Shown: positions 17,609 through 27,464 of the stretch, in pieces
How the letters are laid out: every line of letters starts with the position of its first letter
Numbering within the stretch: position 1 is the first letter of the stretch
From: Lachnospiraceae bacterium
GTDB taxonomy: Bacteria; Bacillota; Clostridia; Lachnospirales; Lachnospiraceae
Reading direction: 5' to 3'
Assembly (NCBI GenBank): GCA_017542245.1
Contig: JAFXXN010000053.1
Coordinates: 1-64,000, forward strand
Length of the DNA: 64,000 bases
Notes under the pieces: generated by a model
Told to the model about the DNA's origin: nothing
Seen by the model: only the letters and a program-made list of their open reading frames with translations
Database searches by the model: none
Position numbers and translations under genes: made by a program

Positions 17609-17839
17609 TCAGGCTTCAAATTCGACGTCAACAAAATATCCTTTTTCATTTTTCCGGATATCCACTACTGTTCCTTCCGTAGACATTATCCTGTCAGAAA
17701 AAGAAAAGTTTCCGGACATGGCAACAGCCGGTACTATTATATAGTAATAAAATGCGACTGTGCTTTTTTCCACAATACTGACCCTTTGACCGATTTCCAC
17801 CAGTCCGGGACGTTCCATCTTAAATTCTTCTTTGCGCAT
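17609..17839 (-). CDS. Small hypothetical protein
   Basis: 76 aa from the ATG preceded by GGAG (complement of the start at 17837-17839); a longer frame exists but has no ribosome binding site. I do not recognise the family. The pattern VEIGQRVSIVEKS and then GTVVDIRKNEKGYFVDVEF looks like a small beta-barrel (SH3- or PilZ-like). It lies 35 bp from fliS and about 100 bp from ftsH on the same strand, so it may belong to the motility gene next to it. Confidence 0.55.
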   Translation of the reverse strand: MRKEEFKMERPGLVEIGQRVSIVEKSTVAFYYYIIVPAVAMSGNFSFSDRIMSTEGTVVDIRKNEKGYFVDVEFEA

Positions 17840-17937
17840 GTTTCTCCATCTTCCAATTTTTCCCGAATGCCGGGCGTTAATATGAGAAACCGGAGTTTTT
17901 TTGTACTCCGGAAAAAGATTACGAACAGTCAATTTCG

Positions 17938-19878
17938 TTACGTTGCCGTAACAGCCGCCGTCTCTGATTCGTTTAAGCTCTCCGAAACCTCAGAAGCGGT
18001 AGTAACAGTCTGAACGTTCCGATTGGAAATAACCTCATTATATAACTCCATAAACTGCTTTCCGGTAATGGTTTCTTTCTCACTTAAATAAGAAGCTATT
18101 CTGTCCATGATATCCCGGTTATCTTTAAGAAGTTCTTTTGCCTTTTCATAGCATTCCTTAAGAAGCTTCATAACCTCATGGTCTATCTCCGCTGAAGTCG
18201 CATCTCCGCAATTAAGTACCGGACGGCCGTCAAGATACTGGTTACCCATTTTTTCAAGACCTATCAATCCGAACTTTTCAGACATACCATACTGAGTTAT
18301 CATGGCTCTTGCAATATCTGTAGCTTTCTCTATATCATTTGAAGCGCCTGTCGTTATAGAACCGAACACCAGTTCTTCAGCAGCTCGCCCACCATAAAGA
18401 GTAACCAGACGGGCTTTGAGTTCTTCCTGGCTCATCAAATATTTTTCTTCCTCGGGAACCTGCATTACATAACCGAGAGAACCCATTGTCCTGGGGACAA
18501 TAGTAATCTTCTGCACCGGTTCGGCATTCTTCTCGAGCGCAGTTATAAGCGCATGACCGGTTTCATGATATGCAACAATTTTCTTTTCTTTCTCGCTTAG
18601 GATCCTGTCTTTCTTTTCCTTTCCGGCAATAACTACTTCAACCGACTCCATAAGATCGTCCTGGGTAACAAGAGTCCTGTTCTTTTTTACAGCCAGAATA
18701 GCTGCTTCATTGATTATATTAGCCAGATCGGAACCAACAGCTCCCGATGTTGCAAGTCCTATTTCCTCTAAATTTACCGAATCTTCGAGGAGAACATTTT
18801 TTGCATGAACTTTAAGTATTTCAATTCGTCCCTTTAAATCCGGTTTATCGACAATTATACGTCTGTCAAAACGGCCTGGACGCAAAAGTGCCTTGTCTAA
18901 TACTTCCGGACGGTTTGTTGCCGCAATTATTACTACGCCTTTTGATGTGTCAAAACCATCCATTTCTGACAACAACTGGTTCAGAGTCTGTTCACGTTCA
19001 TCATTTCCTCCGCCATACTGAGCATCTCTGCTTTTACCTATAGCGTCTATCTCATCAATGAACACGATACACGGAGCATGACCCTGTGCCTGTTTAAACA
19101 GGTCTCTTACACGGGATGCACCGACACCGACAAACATTTCAACAAAGTCAGAACCTGTTATCGAAAAGAACGGTACATGAGCTTCACCGGCAACTGCCTT
19201 TGCAAGAAGAGTTTTTCCGGTTCCCGGAGGTCCTACAAGAAGGGCACCCTTAGGAAGCTTGGCACCTATCTTCTGATATTTGCCGGGGTTATGAAGGAAA
19301 TCAACAAGTTCGTTTATTGATTCTTTAGCTTCGTCCTCGCCTGCTACATCTTTAAATGTTATGCCGGTTTCTTTCTCCACATTATATATTTTGGCATTGC
19401 TCTTACCGACTCCCATGATTCCGCCACCCTTGCTTAATCCGCGGAAAAGGAAGAACATCAGACCATATATAATGATAAAAGGAAGAATATATGCAAGGAA
19501 TATATCGATAAGGGTAGTACTTGAGTCAACTATTTCTTCAGAAAAAACAACATTTTTCTCGCGCAGTCTGTTTACAAGATCGGGATCATATACTCCACCT
19601 GTATAATATGACTGTTCCACTCCGTAGGCCGAAGCTCTGTTCCTTGGTTTTATCACAATTCTGTCGCTTTTTATCAGGACTTCGCTTATCGCATCATTCT
19701 CCAGCATTGACAAAAACTTATCATAAGTTATTTCCTGAACCGAATCCTTTGATATGTTTTTTGTGAAATAACTGAAGAATAATACCATGATCGCAGTTAC
19801 GACCAGACATGCGATAAATATTCTTTTATTCTGTGGTGATTTATTTCCGTCACCGTTTCTGTTATTATTTGAATCCAT
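17938..19878 (-). CDS. ftsH: ATP-dependent zinc metalloprotease FtsH
   Basis: A membrane-anchored AAA+ protease of 646 aa. Order: short cytosolic N-terminus, TM1 at about residues 19-37, extracytoplasmic domain, TM2 at about 122-145, AAA domain with Walker A GPPGTGKT and Walker [13 protein letters not shown], and the M41 protease with zinc motif HETGH. It degrades unassembled membrane proteins and some regulators. GGAG precedes the ATG. The C-terminal tail is rich in Ser/Thr/Glu, which is normal for the family. Confidence 0.96.
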   Translation of the reverse strand: MDSNNNRNGDGNKSPQNKRIFIACLVVTAIMVLFFSYFTKNISKDSVQEITYDKFLSMLENDAISEVLIKSDRIVIKPRNRASAYGVEQSYYTGGVYDPDLVNRLREKNVVFSEEIVDSSTTLIDIFLAYILPFIIIYGLMFFLFRGLSKGGGIMGVGKSNAKIYNVEKETGITFKDVAGEDEAKESINELVDFLHNPGKYQKIGAKLPKGALLVGPPGTGKTLLAKAVAGEAHVPFFSITGSDFVEMFVGVGASRVRDLFKQAQGHAPCIVFIDEIDAIGKSRDAQYGGGNDEREQTLNQLLSEMDGFDTSKGVVIIAATNRPEVLDKALLRPGRFDRRIIVDKPDLKGRIEILKVHAKNVLLEDSVNLEEIGLATSGAVGSDLANIINEAAILAVKKNRTLVTQDDLMESVEVVIAGKEKKDRILSEKEKKIVAYHETGHALITALEKNAEPVQKITIVPRTMGSLGYVMQVPEEEKYLMSQEELKARLVTLYGGRAAEELVFGSITTGASNDIEKATDIARAMITQYGMSEKFGLIGLEKMGNQYLDGRPVLNCGDATSAEIDHEVMKLLKECYEKAKELLKDNRDIMDRIASYLSEKETITGKQFMELYNEVISNRNVQTVTTASEVSESLNESETAAVTAT

Positions 19879-19968
19879 TATTCTCCAAACTGTATGTATA
19901 TACGGTACCCGTCATTTGCGTTTCTTAATACTTCCGACATATACATACCAATCTTTATAACTCTTTTT

Positions 19969-20040
19969 CAATGTCACCTTGAAAATGCCTTAAGCGTTTC
20001 CGGCAACAAAACGATGCCCCGCATCTTCAATTTTGTTAAA
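19969..20040. repeat. Dispersed two-hairpin repeat, copy B
   Basis: From CAATGTCACCTTG to ATTTTGTTAAA, containing both hairpins of the family: GAAAATGCC.. with AAGCGTTTCC, and CAACAAAACGATGC with GCATC..TTTTGTTA. It fills most of the gap between the degV stop and the ftsH start and differs from copies C and D at several positions. Confidence 0.85.
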
Positions 20041-20970
20041 TCATACAAATTTAAACGAAGGATCGTCTTCCTTGATCAGTTCATCAATATATTTCTGGGC
20101 AGGCGAAGGAGCATCCAGACATACCGCCCCCATCATACCGGGGCCGGTATGAGCACCGATAGCACAGCCTAAGAAACCTTTAACAACTTTTTTAATTCCA
20201 TATCTTGATTTTAATTCTGCTATGAAAGCATCATCATCATCGGAACAATCCGCATGAACAGAACCGATTACCTGGTTTTCAAGCTGATAACCTCTTTCTC
20301 CGATAACTTCTATCATCCTCGCAATAGCTTTCTTTCTGCCTCGTACTTTCTGGAATACCTCCAGTTTTCCTTCATCGGTAACTTCTATTATAGGCTTTAT
20401 ATCAAGAAGTCCTCCTGCAATAGCTGAAGTCCTGCTGATCCTGCCGCCTTTATACAAATACTCAAGAGTATCTACCATAAATATATGTTCCATATGATCA
20501 AAATGGAATCTTGCAGCTTCCATAACTTCTTCCTTCGATGCACCTTTTGACTGCATATAAAGGGCAAAGAATACACACATTCCAAAACCTATGGAGGCAC
20601 ATTTTGAATCCATAATATCAATCTTGAAATCAGGATATTTTTCCAACAGTTCGTTTTTTGCAAGATTTGCTGCGTTGAACGTTCCTGCTATACCGGTTGA
20701 AAAACAAAAATACAGTACTTCCTCTCCTGCCTTGGCGTATGGTTCAAAATTCTGATAGAACATATATTCATTAATATGGTAAGTAGTTACATTCTTTCCG
20801 GAACGAAGGATGTCATAAAACTCATCCGGGAACACCGTCTCACCGTCAAAATAGTCTTTTCCTTCTATAACAACAGGAGTGGGGATAACACGAAGATTAT
20901 ACTTATCAATGACCCACTTAGGCATATCAGTAGCTGAATCCGTTATAATAGTATATTTATTCGTAGCCAT
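20041..20970 (-). CDS. DegV family fatty-acid-binding protein
   Basis: 309 aa from the ATG at 20968-20970 (MATNKYTIITDSATDMP); the frame stays open upstream into the 6S RNA gene and that extension is rejected. DegV/FakB proteins bind a fatty acid and present it to fatty acid kinase FakA. Signature features are the N-terminal TDSATD and the central SLEYLYKGGRIS-like motif (here DTLEYLYKGGRIS), with STGIAGT for the acyl head group. The immediate ribosome binding site is weak. An extended -10 element (TGTTATAAT, 21035-21043) about 65 nt upstream may be its promoter. Confidence 0.9.
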   Translation of the reverse strand: MATNKYTIITDSATDMPKWVIDKYNLRVIPTPVVIEGKDYFDGETVFPDEFYDILRSGKNVTTYHINEYMFYQNFEPYAKAGEEVLYFCFSTGIAGTFNAANLAKNELLEKYPDFKIDIMDSKCASIGFGMCVFFALYMQSKGASKEEVMEAARFHFDHMEHIFMVDTLEYLYKGGRISRTSAIAGGLLDIKPIIEVTDEGKLEVFQKVRGRKKAIARMIEVIGERGYQLENQVIGSVHADCSDDDDAFIAELKSRYGIKKVVKGFLGCAIGAHTGPGMMGAVCLDAPSPAQKYIDELIKEDDPSFKFV

Positions 20971-21089
20971 TATGAGAATGTGTCTGCCGCTAAAGCAGCT
21001 ATCCTTTCTAAGTATTCTTGTCACATACAGAGTTATTATAACATATAATTGTGAAAAAAGAAAGAAAAAAGAAAAAAACTTTGCAAAAA

Positions 21090-21312
21090 AAGAAAAGGCG
21101 ATATAAAAATCGCCTTTAATATTCCGTGAAACACCCAAAGTGCCGCTTCCCTCTTTCTGAGTCCTAGCAAATGCTAGGTGGGTGACCTCACTTAGACCGC
21201 TGTCTTCCACTCAACGGAGGCCTGACATTAACCTAAAAATGTTGGAATCCCTTATTATGAATGTAGGTTCAAAAATACAGGATCACGCACACCTCAGGAT
21301 GTTTCTTGTTAT
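21090..21312 (-). ncRNA. ssrS: 6S RNA
   Basis: A roughly 220-nt non-coding gene with its own promoter and terminator. The 5' part reads CATCCTGAGGTGTGCG and the 3' part AAGCGGCACTTTGGGTG. These pair as the closing stem (AAACATCC with GGGTGTTT, AGGTGT with GCACTT) and resemble the conserved ends of 6S RNA (E. coli CTGAGATGTTCGC and GCGGCATCTCGGAG). Inside are an upper stem-loop (CCGTTG with CAGCGG) and a 3'-side bubble hairpin (CCTAGC ATTT GCTAGG), both expected for Firmicutes 6S RNA. 6S RNA sequesters the housekeeping RNA polymerase in stationary phase. The exact ends are estimates. Confidence 0.85.
21094..21117 (-). terminator. 6S RNA terminator
   Basis: AAAGGCGAT with ATCGCCTTT around a 6-nt loop, followed on the minus strand by a long T-rich run. 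Confidence 0.85.
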
Positions 21313-21318
21313 GTGTGT

Positions 21319-21347
21319 ATTATACACCCTGCTATAAAAAATTGCAA
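21319..21347 (-). promoter_or_regulatory. 6S RNA promoter
   Basis: TTGCAA (21342-21347) and TATAAT (21319-21324) on the minus strand, 17 nt apart. The start point would be near 21311. Confidence 0.8.
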
Positions 21348-21455
21348 GTACAAATATTGAATTTTTTAATTTTTTTCAATTAAAATTCTGTAAATTCTTC
21401 TCTTTTTCTATTAAATCGTCATTTTAAGATAAATAGCTTGTTTTCTTTTTCCGGG

Positions 21456-22604
21456 TCATCCCACTACAGCTACGCGCCTGCCCTTAGGCTGTTTGCTCTC
21501 GTAAACTGCACTGTTGGTTTCAATACAATCTCCGCCTTTATCTTTAGCAGTAAACATTGCAGTCTCAGCAGCGTCATACAGCTCATAATAATCATTATCT
21601 ACCGTAGGAACAGCTGTAGCAACACCGATACTCAAAGTAACAAATCTGTTCTTTGCGTCTTTTGCGGCAGGTATTCTCTTTCTGTCGAGAAGTTCTTTTA
21701 TTTTTTCGGCAAGTTTCTCATCATCTTTACCATGTCCGCCTTCCATACATACCAGGAATTTCCCGCCATCCAGTCGTGAAACAATATCTGTATTTTTAAC
21801 TACTGCAGATCTTATAATCTCCGAAACGGCTTTGATCAGATCATCCCCGCGCTTTGTTCCGTGTTCCATATTATATGCCTGCAATCCGTCTATGTCTGCC
21901 ATGATCACAGTAAAACGTTTTCTGCTTCGTACAGAAGACATTATGGACATATAGGCCATACGTTCAAGCCCTTTTCTGTTAAGCAGCCCGGTCATCCTGT
22001 CAATTTCAACTTTACCGTCACTGTCTTTAACACGTTCTCTAAGTCGTATATGCTCTATGGTATGTTTGAAAAGATATCTTGACATAGCATAAAGCAGAAC
22101 ATTCATAGTAATGATGTTAAATACTTCAAATCCGTTAGTTCCGAATTTTGCTATAAGGAATACTACATATACTGTTTCGGCAACGATCCCGTAAAGCATC
22201 TCTATGGGCTCAAGTGCAGGAACAAGCATAAGCACTATGAGCATCAAACTGTAAAATGTGACACCCGTACCGGCAAGCTTGTTTGCATATATAAGAACAA
22301 ATGAAAACAATTCGAAGACAATCCAAAATCCACGATATGCCCATAAGCACATCATGTTATCCCTGCTTTTCATTGCAAGAAATGATAACACCGCAAATGT
22401 TATATCAAGTACTTCAAAGAATATCAAAAGGCCGGTCAATATCCCGCTTACTGCTTCGTCTTCAAAAATAAAAATATTAATAACAAGCATGACCGGAAGT
22501 AATCCTGCACATATGACAGCCGTAAAAAATGCCCTTTTTATGTTCTCCATGGACAACCTGGCCAAAACTCTCATATTTTCCTGCTTACGTAATCTCTCAC
22601 CCAT
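21456..22604 (-). CDS. Membrane protein with degenerate GGDEF domain
   Basis: 382 aa. Residues about 25-185 hold five or six predicted transmembrane helices. A GGDEF-type domain follows from about residue 205 (DRMTGLLNRKG, then FTVIMADIDGLQAYN). The active-site loop reads RLDGGKFLV instead of R.GGDEF, so the acidic residues needed for diguanylate synthesis are lost. It is therefore probably not a cyclase; it may bind GTP or serve as a sensor/scaffold. The start is uncertain: the first ATG has GGAG only 2 nt away, and Met11 has AGGA 4 nt upstream and is equally plausible. Confidence 0.85.
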   Translation of the reverse strand: MGERLRKQENMRVLARLSMENIKRAFFTAVICAGLLPVMLVINIFIFEDEAVSGILTGLLIFFEVLDITFAVLSFLAMKSRDNMMCLWAYRGFWIVFELFSFVLIYANKLAGTGVTFYSLMLIVLMLVPALEPIEMLYGIVAETVYVVFLIAKFGTNGFEVFNIITMNVLLYAMSRYLFKHTIEHIRLRERVKDSDGKVEIDRMTGLLNRKGLERMAYMSIMSSVRSRKRFTVIMADIDGLQAYNMEHGTKRGDDLIKAVSEIIRSAVVKNTDIVSRLDGGKFLVCMEGGHGKDDEKLAEKIKELLDRKRIPAAKDAKNRFVTLSIGVATAVPTVDNDYYELYDAAETAMFTAKDKGGDCIETNSAVYESKQPKGRRVAVVG

Positions 22605-22787
22605 AACTCCGCATCTTCCCGCACAAAATGCATGAATTTTCTATACAATTTTAACAACAATATTTTGTTGCCATTAAAAAAAAATCACTACATTTAGAAG
22701 TCTATCACAACTACCTAAACATTTCAAGATGTTTTTAACAAAGATTTTCAATTTTTTCATATTTTTTTGTAAATACTTCATAAAAAA

Positions 22788-22825
22788 TATGTGACCTAAA
22801 TAAATACATATATTTAGGTCACATA
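22788..22825 (-). terminator. Terminator after the PfkB-like kinase gene
   Basis: A perfect 15-bp AT-rich stem (TATGTGACCTAAATA with its complement, loop 8 nt) followed on the minus strand by TTTTTT. It starts about 50 nt after the kinase stop codon. The rest of the 22605-22877 gap is AT-rich and shows nothing else that I can support. Confidence 0.75.
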
Positions 22826-22877
22826 AAACTGGAAAATTTCTATATCTTGTGTATTAAATTGTCTGAATATTTTGCAA

Positions 22878-23765
22878 TTACTTTTCAAGAGCATTAATAT
22901 CTTCTAATTTGGGCGGATACAATGCAAGCGGGAATTTTGTAACTGCGATAGCGGCACATGCGGCAGCAAAGCATACAAGTTCATCATCATCCATGCCTTT
23001 CAGAAGACCATATACACAGCCTGCCTTAAAAGCATTATCTGCGCCAACCGTACAAAGAGGATCAACCGTAAAAGGAATCCTGGTATTCAGTTCTCCTCCC
23101 CGTCTGCCATATATGATATTGTCTCCTCCGGTGATAACCACAAGGCCTTCCCCGTTCTCAACAAGTTTCTCATATACCTCCTCCGGAGTCTTACCCGGAT
23201 ATTTTCTTTTTAAGCCCTCACTGGAAATTATGGTAACAGCTGCATGTCTGAATACATATTCATCATGTCTGCAGTCTATCGTAACATATGGCTTTCCATA
23301 ATAATTACATAACTCAGCAGCAGCCTCTGTTCCATCCTCAAAATACGGATCGATGGCAGCAACCTTACAGCCGGCTACATCGCCTTCCTTCGGTATATTC
23401 CAGCGTTTCTGTCCGTTATTATGGAAATCATACGTTGTACCGAAGGCTGTCTTTTTTCCGTTTCCTACGATCACATAATCTTCAAGGCCTTCATAATTTA
23501 AGTCAAAGCACAATGAACTTATGTCAACATTCTTGTCCTCATAAAACTTTCTGACAAGCGGTGCGACATTCTTTCCGATATGGTTGCCGTCAACCTTTAC
23601 ATTTACCCCAAGTCCGGCAAGTATGGTAGCACAGTCTCCGGTTTCCCCGCCTGGAAGCCTGTATTTTTCCGACAATTCCGAATAGCTGTCCGGAGCCAGG
23701 AAATCACCCTTTACCATAAATGAATTAGTCGCCAAGATCATCCCGTACAAATATACTTCTGCCAT
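22878..23765 (-). CDS. PfkB-family carbohydrate kinase-like protein with altered catalytic motif
   Basis: 295 aa, in the range of PfkB/ribokinase sugar and nucleoside kinases. The N-terminal half has the substrate-side GG (LPGGETGDCATILAGLG). The C-terminal signature reads DPLCTVGADNAFKAG, where active members have D.TGAGD.F.AG. Relative to that pattern the catalytic Asp aligns with Asn244 and the preceding Gly with Asp243. Catalysis may be lost, or Asp243 may substitute for it. The AAAxA tail helix is normal. The ribosome binding site AAAGGAG is strong. It lies downstream of yfbR with a terminator after it. Substrate unknown. Confidence 0.8.
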   Translation of the reverse strand: MAEVYLYGMILATNSFMVKGDFLAPDSYSELSEKYRLPGGETGDCATILAGLGVNVKVDGNHIGKNVAPLVRKFYEDKNVDISSLCFDLNYEGLEDYVIVGNGKKTAFGTTYDFHNNGQKRWNIPKEGDVAGCKVAAIDPYFEDGTEAAAELCNYYGKPYVTIDCRHDEYVFRHAAVTIISSEGLKRKYPGKTPEEVYEKLVENGEGLVVITGGDNIIYGRRGGELNTRIPFTVDPLCTVGADNAFKAGCVYGLLKGMDDDELVCFAAACAAIAVTKFPLALYPPKLEDINALEK

Positions 23766-23871
23766 ATTTACTTCTCCTTTTCTTTTAATGCAAAGTATTG
23801 GTCGAGTTATTTCTAATGCTTTAATTATCCCCGATTCTGAAAATTTGTCAACCTATTTTATTATAGAATTT

Positions 23872-24477
23872 TCAATTTTCACTATCAATCTGATTTCTGT
23901 TAAGATCATCAAGAGTAAGATGATATGAAGGTAAAAACTCTGCCATGAAAATCTTTGCTTCCTCAAGCCACATTTCTTCTATTGAAGCTTCAAGTGTCCT
24001 GCCTGCACTTTTAAATTCCGTATTCCCCGTTTTTTCTTCTTCGATGCATTTAATAAGTGCCGAAAGCTTATCCGCAGCCTTGACCAGTTTCATCTCATAT
24101 TCAAGTGTTTTATCCGGGAAAAAGAGTTCTTCATAATCCGGCCTCATATCGTCCGGAAGCATATCAAGCAGTTTTCTGTTAGCCTTTGCCTCAATCTCCT
24201 TAAATGCTCCTTTTATATCTTTGTTAAGGTATTTTATCGGAGTAGGCATATCTCCGGTTATTATTTCGGAAGCATCATGATACAAGGCTATAAGTACAGC
24301 TTTTTCAGCATTAAGATTTTTCCCGAGCCTCTTATTTCCTATAACACAAAGCGCATGTGTAAGAATACTGACTTCTAAGGAATGTTCACTGATATTTTCC
24401 GTATATGAATTTCTCATAAGAGCCCACCTGTCAATATATTTCATCCTTGACAGCATGGCATAAAAATTGTTCTGCAT
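23872..24477 (-). CDS. yfbR: 5'-deoxynucleotidase YfbR-like HD phosphohydrolase
   Basis: 201 aa; closely follows the YfbR pattern: RWALMRNSYTENISEHSLEVSILTHAL, then LIALYHDASEIITGDMPTPIKY. The HD-domain metal ligands are H (SEHS), HD (YHDASE) and a later D (AADKLSAL). The family dephosphorylates deoxynucleoside 5'-monophosphates, acting in dNTP salvage and pool control. It lies 30 bp after uvrA on the same strand, so nucleotide clean-up is expressed together with excision repair. Confidence 0.92.
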   Translation of the reverse strand: MQNNFYAMLSRMKYIDRWALMRNSYTENISEHSLEVSILTHALCVIGNKRLGKNLNAEKAVLIALYHDASEIITGDMPTPIKYLNKDIKGAFKEIEAKANRKLLDMLPDDMRPDYEELFFPDKTLEYEMKLVKAADKLSALIKCIEEEKTGNTEFKSAGRTLEASIEEMWLEEAKIFMAEFLPSYHLTLDDLNRNQIDSEN

Positions 24478-24508
24478 ATTTTTTCCTTTCTTCCGACAGC
24501 TGATAATA

Positions 24509-27343
24509 TTACAGCATAGTTTTCAGGAATTCACCGGTATAGGATTTTTTATCTTTGGCAATTTTTTCGGGAGTTCCCTCTGCCACTACCGTTCCTCCCT
24601 TGTCACCGCCTTCCGGACCGATATCGATAATATAGTCGGCACTTTTTATCACGTCAAGATTATGTTCAATGACAACCACGGTGTTACCGTTTTCCGTAAG
24701 CCTCTGAAGTATTTCTATCAGCTTTTTCACATCATCAAAATGCAGTCCGGTAGTCGGTTCATCCAATATATAGATAGTTCTTCCGGTGCTCCTTTTGCTA
24801 AGTTCGGTAGCAAGTTTTACACGCTGTGCCTCTCCTCCCGAAAGCGATGTTGAAGGATGACCGAGTTTTAAATAACCAAGCCCCACTTCATTGAGAGTTT
24901 CTATTTTTCTCCTTACAGACGGAACATTTTCAAAGAACTTTACTGCCTCTTCTATATGCATTTCAAGAACTTCATAAATATTCTTTCCTCTGTACCTGAC
25001 ATCGAGAGTATCCCTGTTATACCTTTTTCCTCCGCATACCTCGCAAGGAACATAAATGTCGGGAAGAAAGTTCATCTCTATCTTTATAATACCGTCCCCC
25101 GAACATGCTTCACATCTTCCACCCTTTACATTAAAACTGAAACGTCCTTTACTGTATCCTTTTGTTTTAGCATCGGTAGTTGCTGCAAAAAGATCTCTTA
25201 TCAGGTCAAATGCGCCTGTGTATGTGGCAGGATTCGATCTGGGTGTTTTCCCGATAGGTGACTGATCGATATCAATAACTTTATCAAGAAGTTCCATTCC
25301 AAGAATATCATCATGTTTCCCGGGAATGACCGTACGTGCACGGTTCAGTTCCCTCGCAAGACGTTTATATAATATTTCAGTAATAAGAGAACTCTTTCCG
25401 GAACCTGATACGCCTGTAATACAGGTAAATACGCCAAGAGGTATTTTTACGTCTATATTTTTCAGATTATTTTCTCTTGCACCCTTGATCGTAAGAAACT
25501 CTTCGGGTTTTCTTCTTATTTTAGGAACATCGATCTTTATTCTCCCGCTTAAATATGCTCCGGTTATTGATTTAGGATTTTTTGATATTTCATCAGCTGT
25601 TCCTATTGCTACAACTTCTCCGCCGTTACTTCCTGCTCCCGGTCCTATATCGATGATACAATCGGCAGCACGCATGGTATCTTCGTCATGTTCAACTACA
25701 ATCAGTGAATTTCCCAAGTCTTTAAGATCCTTTAATGCTTTGATCAGTTTTCCATTATCTCTCTGATGAAGTCCGATGCTTGGTTCGTCAAGAATATATG
25801 CGACCCCTACAAGTCCTGAGCCTATCTGTGTTGCAAGCCTGATACGCTGGGCTTCACCTCCGGAAAGTGAAGCCGTTGCTCTTGAAAGTGTAAGATAATC
25901 CAATCCCACTTCTATTAAAAAGCCAATTCTTGCATTTATCTCTTTTAATATAAGCTGGCCTATCTTTTTCTGCATATCGGTGAGTTTAAGCGACTTCATA
26001 AACTTTGCGAGATCAACAATAGGCAGATCTGTTAATTCGGAAATGTTTCTGTCACCCACCGTAACTGCAAGTGCTTCTTTCTTAAGCCTCTTTCCCCCAC
26101 AGGTTACGCATGGAATAATCTGCATATACTGCTCATATTCCGGTTTAGTGGATTCGGCAGCTTCACGGTATCGTCTCCGGATATTACCGATAATACCTTC
26201 AAAACTGGTATCAAAAGTTCCTTCGCTGTGAGCACCCTTATAATATATGTTAAGTCTTTTTCCGTCCGTTCCGTAGAGTATCAGGTTTCTTTCCTTTTCC
26301 GTCAGCTTATTAAACGGTCTTGAAAGATCGATATTGTATTCCCTCGAAAGAGCATCCAGGATGACTCTGCTGTAAGATGAAGTATCAGGCAGGGACTTCC
26401 ATCCGTTTATAGTTATCGTGCCTTTTTCGAGGATACTTCTGCTTTGATCCGGAATAATCAGTTCTACACTGAATTCCTGTCTTGAACCCAAACCCGCACA
26501 ATCAGGGCAGGCTCCAAAAGGATTGTTAAATGAAAATGTTCTCGGTTCAAATTCTTCTACACTGATCCCACAATCAGGGCAGGCAAAATTCTGGCTTAAG
26601 GTAATCTCCTGTTGATTTTCCGATCCTACAATTTCACATACAGAGAGCCCGCCGCCAAGTTTCAGACTGCTTTCAAGAGAATCGGAAAGTCTTTTTTCGA
26701 TCCCTTTTTTCACTACAAGCCTGTCAATGACTATCAATATATTGTGTTTATTATTTTTTTCCAGTTTTATTTCCTCATTCAGATCATAAACATGACCGTC
26801 GACAGAAACACGTACATAACCGCTTCTCCTGGCCTGGTCGAATATTTTCGTATGTTCTCCCTTTCGTCCTCTGACAACCGGCGAAAGAATCTGAATTCTG
26901 GTTCCTTCATCAAGTTCCATTATCTCATCGACCATTTGATCGACAGTCTGCCTTTTTATCTCCTTACCGCAATTCGGGCAGTGCGGTATACCTATTCTTG
27001 CATACAGCAGTCGGAAATAATCATATATCTCGGTAACAGTTCCTACCGTAGATCTCGGATTATGATTAGTTGATTTCTGATCTATTGAAATAGCAGGAGG
27101 GAGTCCTTCTATAGATTCCACATCAGGTTTTTCCATCATTCCCAAAAATTGCCGGGCATAAGAAGAAAGAGACTCCATATAGCGTCTCTGCCCTTCTGCA
27201 TAAATAGTGTCAAATGCAAGTGATGATTTTCCCGAACCGGACAGCCCCGTAAGAACCACAAAACTGTCTCTGGGTATATCAACACTTAAGTTTTTAAGGT
27301 TATTCTCTTTTGCTCCTCTTATCTTTATGTAATTCTTTACCAT
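24509..27343 (-). CDS. uvrA: Excinuclease ABC subunit A
   Basis: 944 aa, full length. Two ABC ATPase modules: Walker [11 protein letters not shown] at 33-42 and a second [10 protein letters not shown], with two LSGGEAQR signatures. Zinc-finger cysteines are visible (CPNCGKE near 120, CPDCG and CPDC near 260-290, CEACSGDG and CEVCGG in the C half). UvrA scans DNA for lesions and loads UvrB. The ribosome binding site CAGGAGA precedes the ATG. uvrB lies nearby, separated by two sigma-regulator-like genes. Confidence 0.97.
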   Translation of the reverse strand: MVKNYIKIRGAKENNLKNLSVDIPRDSFVVLTGLSGSGKSSLAFDTIYAEGQRRYMESLSSYARQFLGMMEKPDVESIEGLPPAISIDQKSTNHNPRSTVGTVTEIYDYFRLLYARIGIPHCPNCGKEIKRQTVDQMVDEIMELDEGTRIQILSPVVRGRKGEHTKIFDQARRSGYVRVSVDGHVYDLNEEIKLEKNNKHNILIVIDRLVVKKGIEKRLSDSLESSLKLGGGLSVCEIVGSENQQEITLSQNFACPDCGISVEEFEPRTFSFNNPFGACPDCAGLGSRQEFSVELIIPDQSRSILEKGTITINGWKSLPDTSSYSRVILDALSREYNIDLSRPFNKLTEKERNLILYGTDGKRLNIYYKGAHSEGTFDTSFEGIIGNIRRRYREAAESTKPEYEQYMQIIPCVTCGGKRLKKEALAVTVGDRNISELTDLPIVDLAKFMKSLKLTDMQKKIGQLILKEINARIGFLIEVGLDYLTLSRATASLSGGEAQRIRLATQIGSGLVGVAYILDEPSIGLHQRDNGKLIKALKDLKDLGNSLIVVEHDEDTMRAADCIIDIGPGAGSNGGEVVAIGTADEISKNPKSITGAYLSGRIKIDVPKIRRKPEEFLTIKGARENNLKNIDVKIPLGVFTCITGVSGSGKSSLITEILYKRLARELNRARTVIPGKHDDILGMELLDKVIDIDQSPIGKTPRSNPATYTGAFDLIRDLFAATTDAKTKGYSKGRFSFNVKGGRCEACSGDGIIKIEMNFLPDIYVPCEVCGGKRYNRDTLDVRYRGKNIYEVLEMHIEEAVKFFENVPSVRRKIETLNEVGLGYLKLGHPSTSLSGGEAQRVKLATELSKRSTGRTIYILDEPTTGLHFDDVKKLIEILQRLTENGNTVVVIEHNLDVIKSADYIIDIGPEGGDKGGTVVAEGTPEKIAKDKKSYTGEFLKTML

Positions 27344-27407
27344 TATCTTCTCCTGAAACGGATACTATAAGCATCCTGATTTCTGATTTTCCTTCTAACA
27401 TTGAAAA

Positions 27408-27446
27408 AGAGACGGTCCTTTTGTCCAAATGACACAGACAACCGTC
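27408..27446 (-). terminator. Terminator, ACGGT hairpin family
   Basis: GAGACGGT pairs with ACCGTCTC, with further pairing inside (TGTC with GACA), and is followed on the minus strand by TTTTT. It lies after the anti-sigma-like gene and before uvrA. The ACGGTT/AACCGT core is shared with 4629-4674 and 60163-60205. Confidence 0.75.
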
Positions 27447-27464
27447 TCAATGTCGTAAAACTAA

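Noticed and set aside
21094-21312. Signal recognition particle RNA or tmRNA
   Set aside because: The SRP loop GGAAGGAGCAGC-type motif is absent, and so is a tRNA-like end. The closing stem and bubble hairpin fit 6S RNA.
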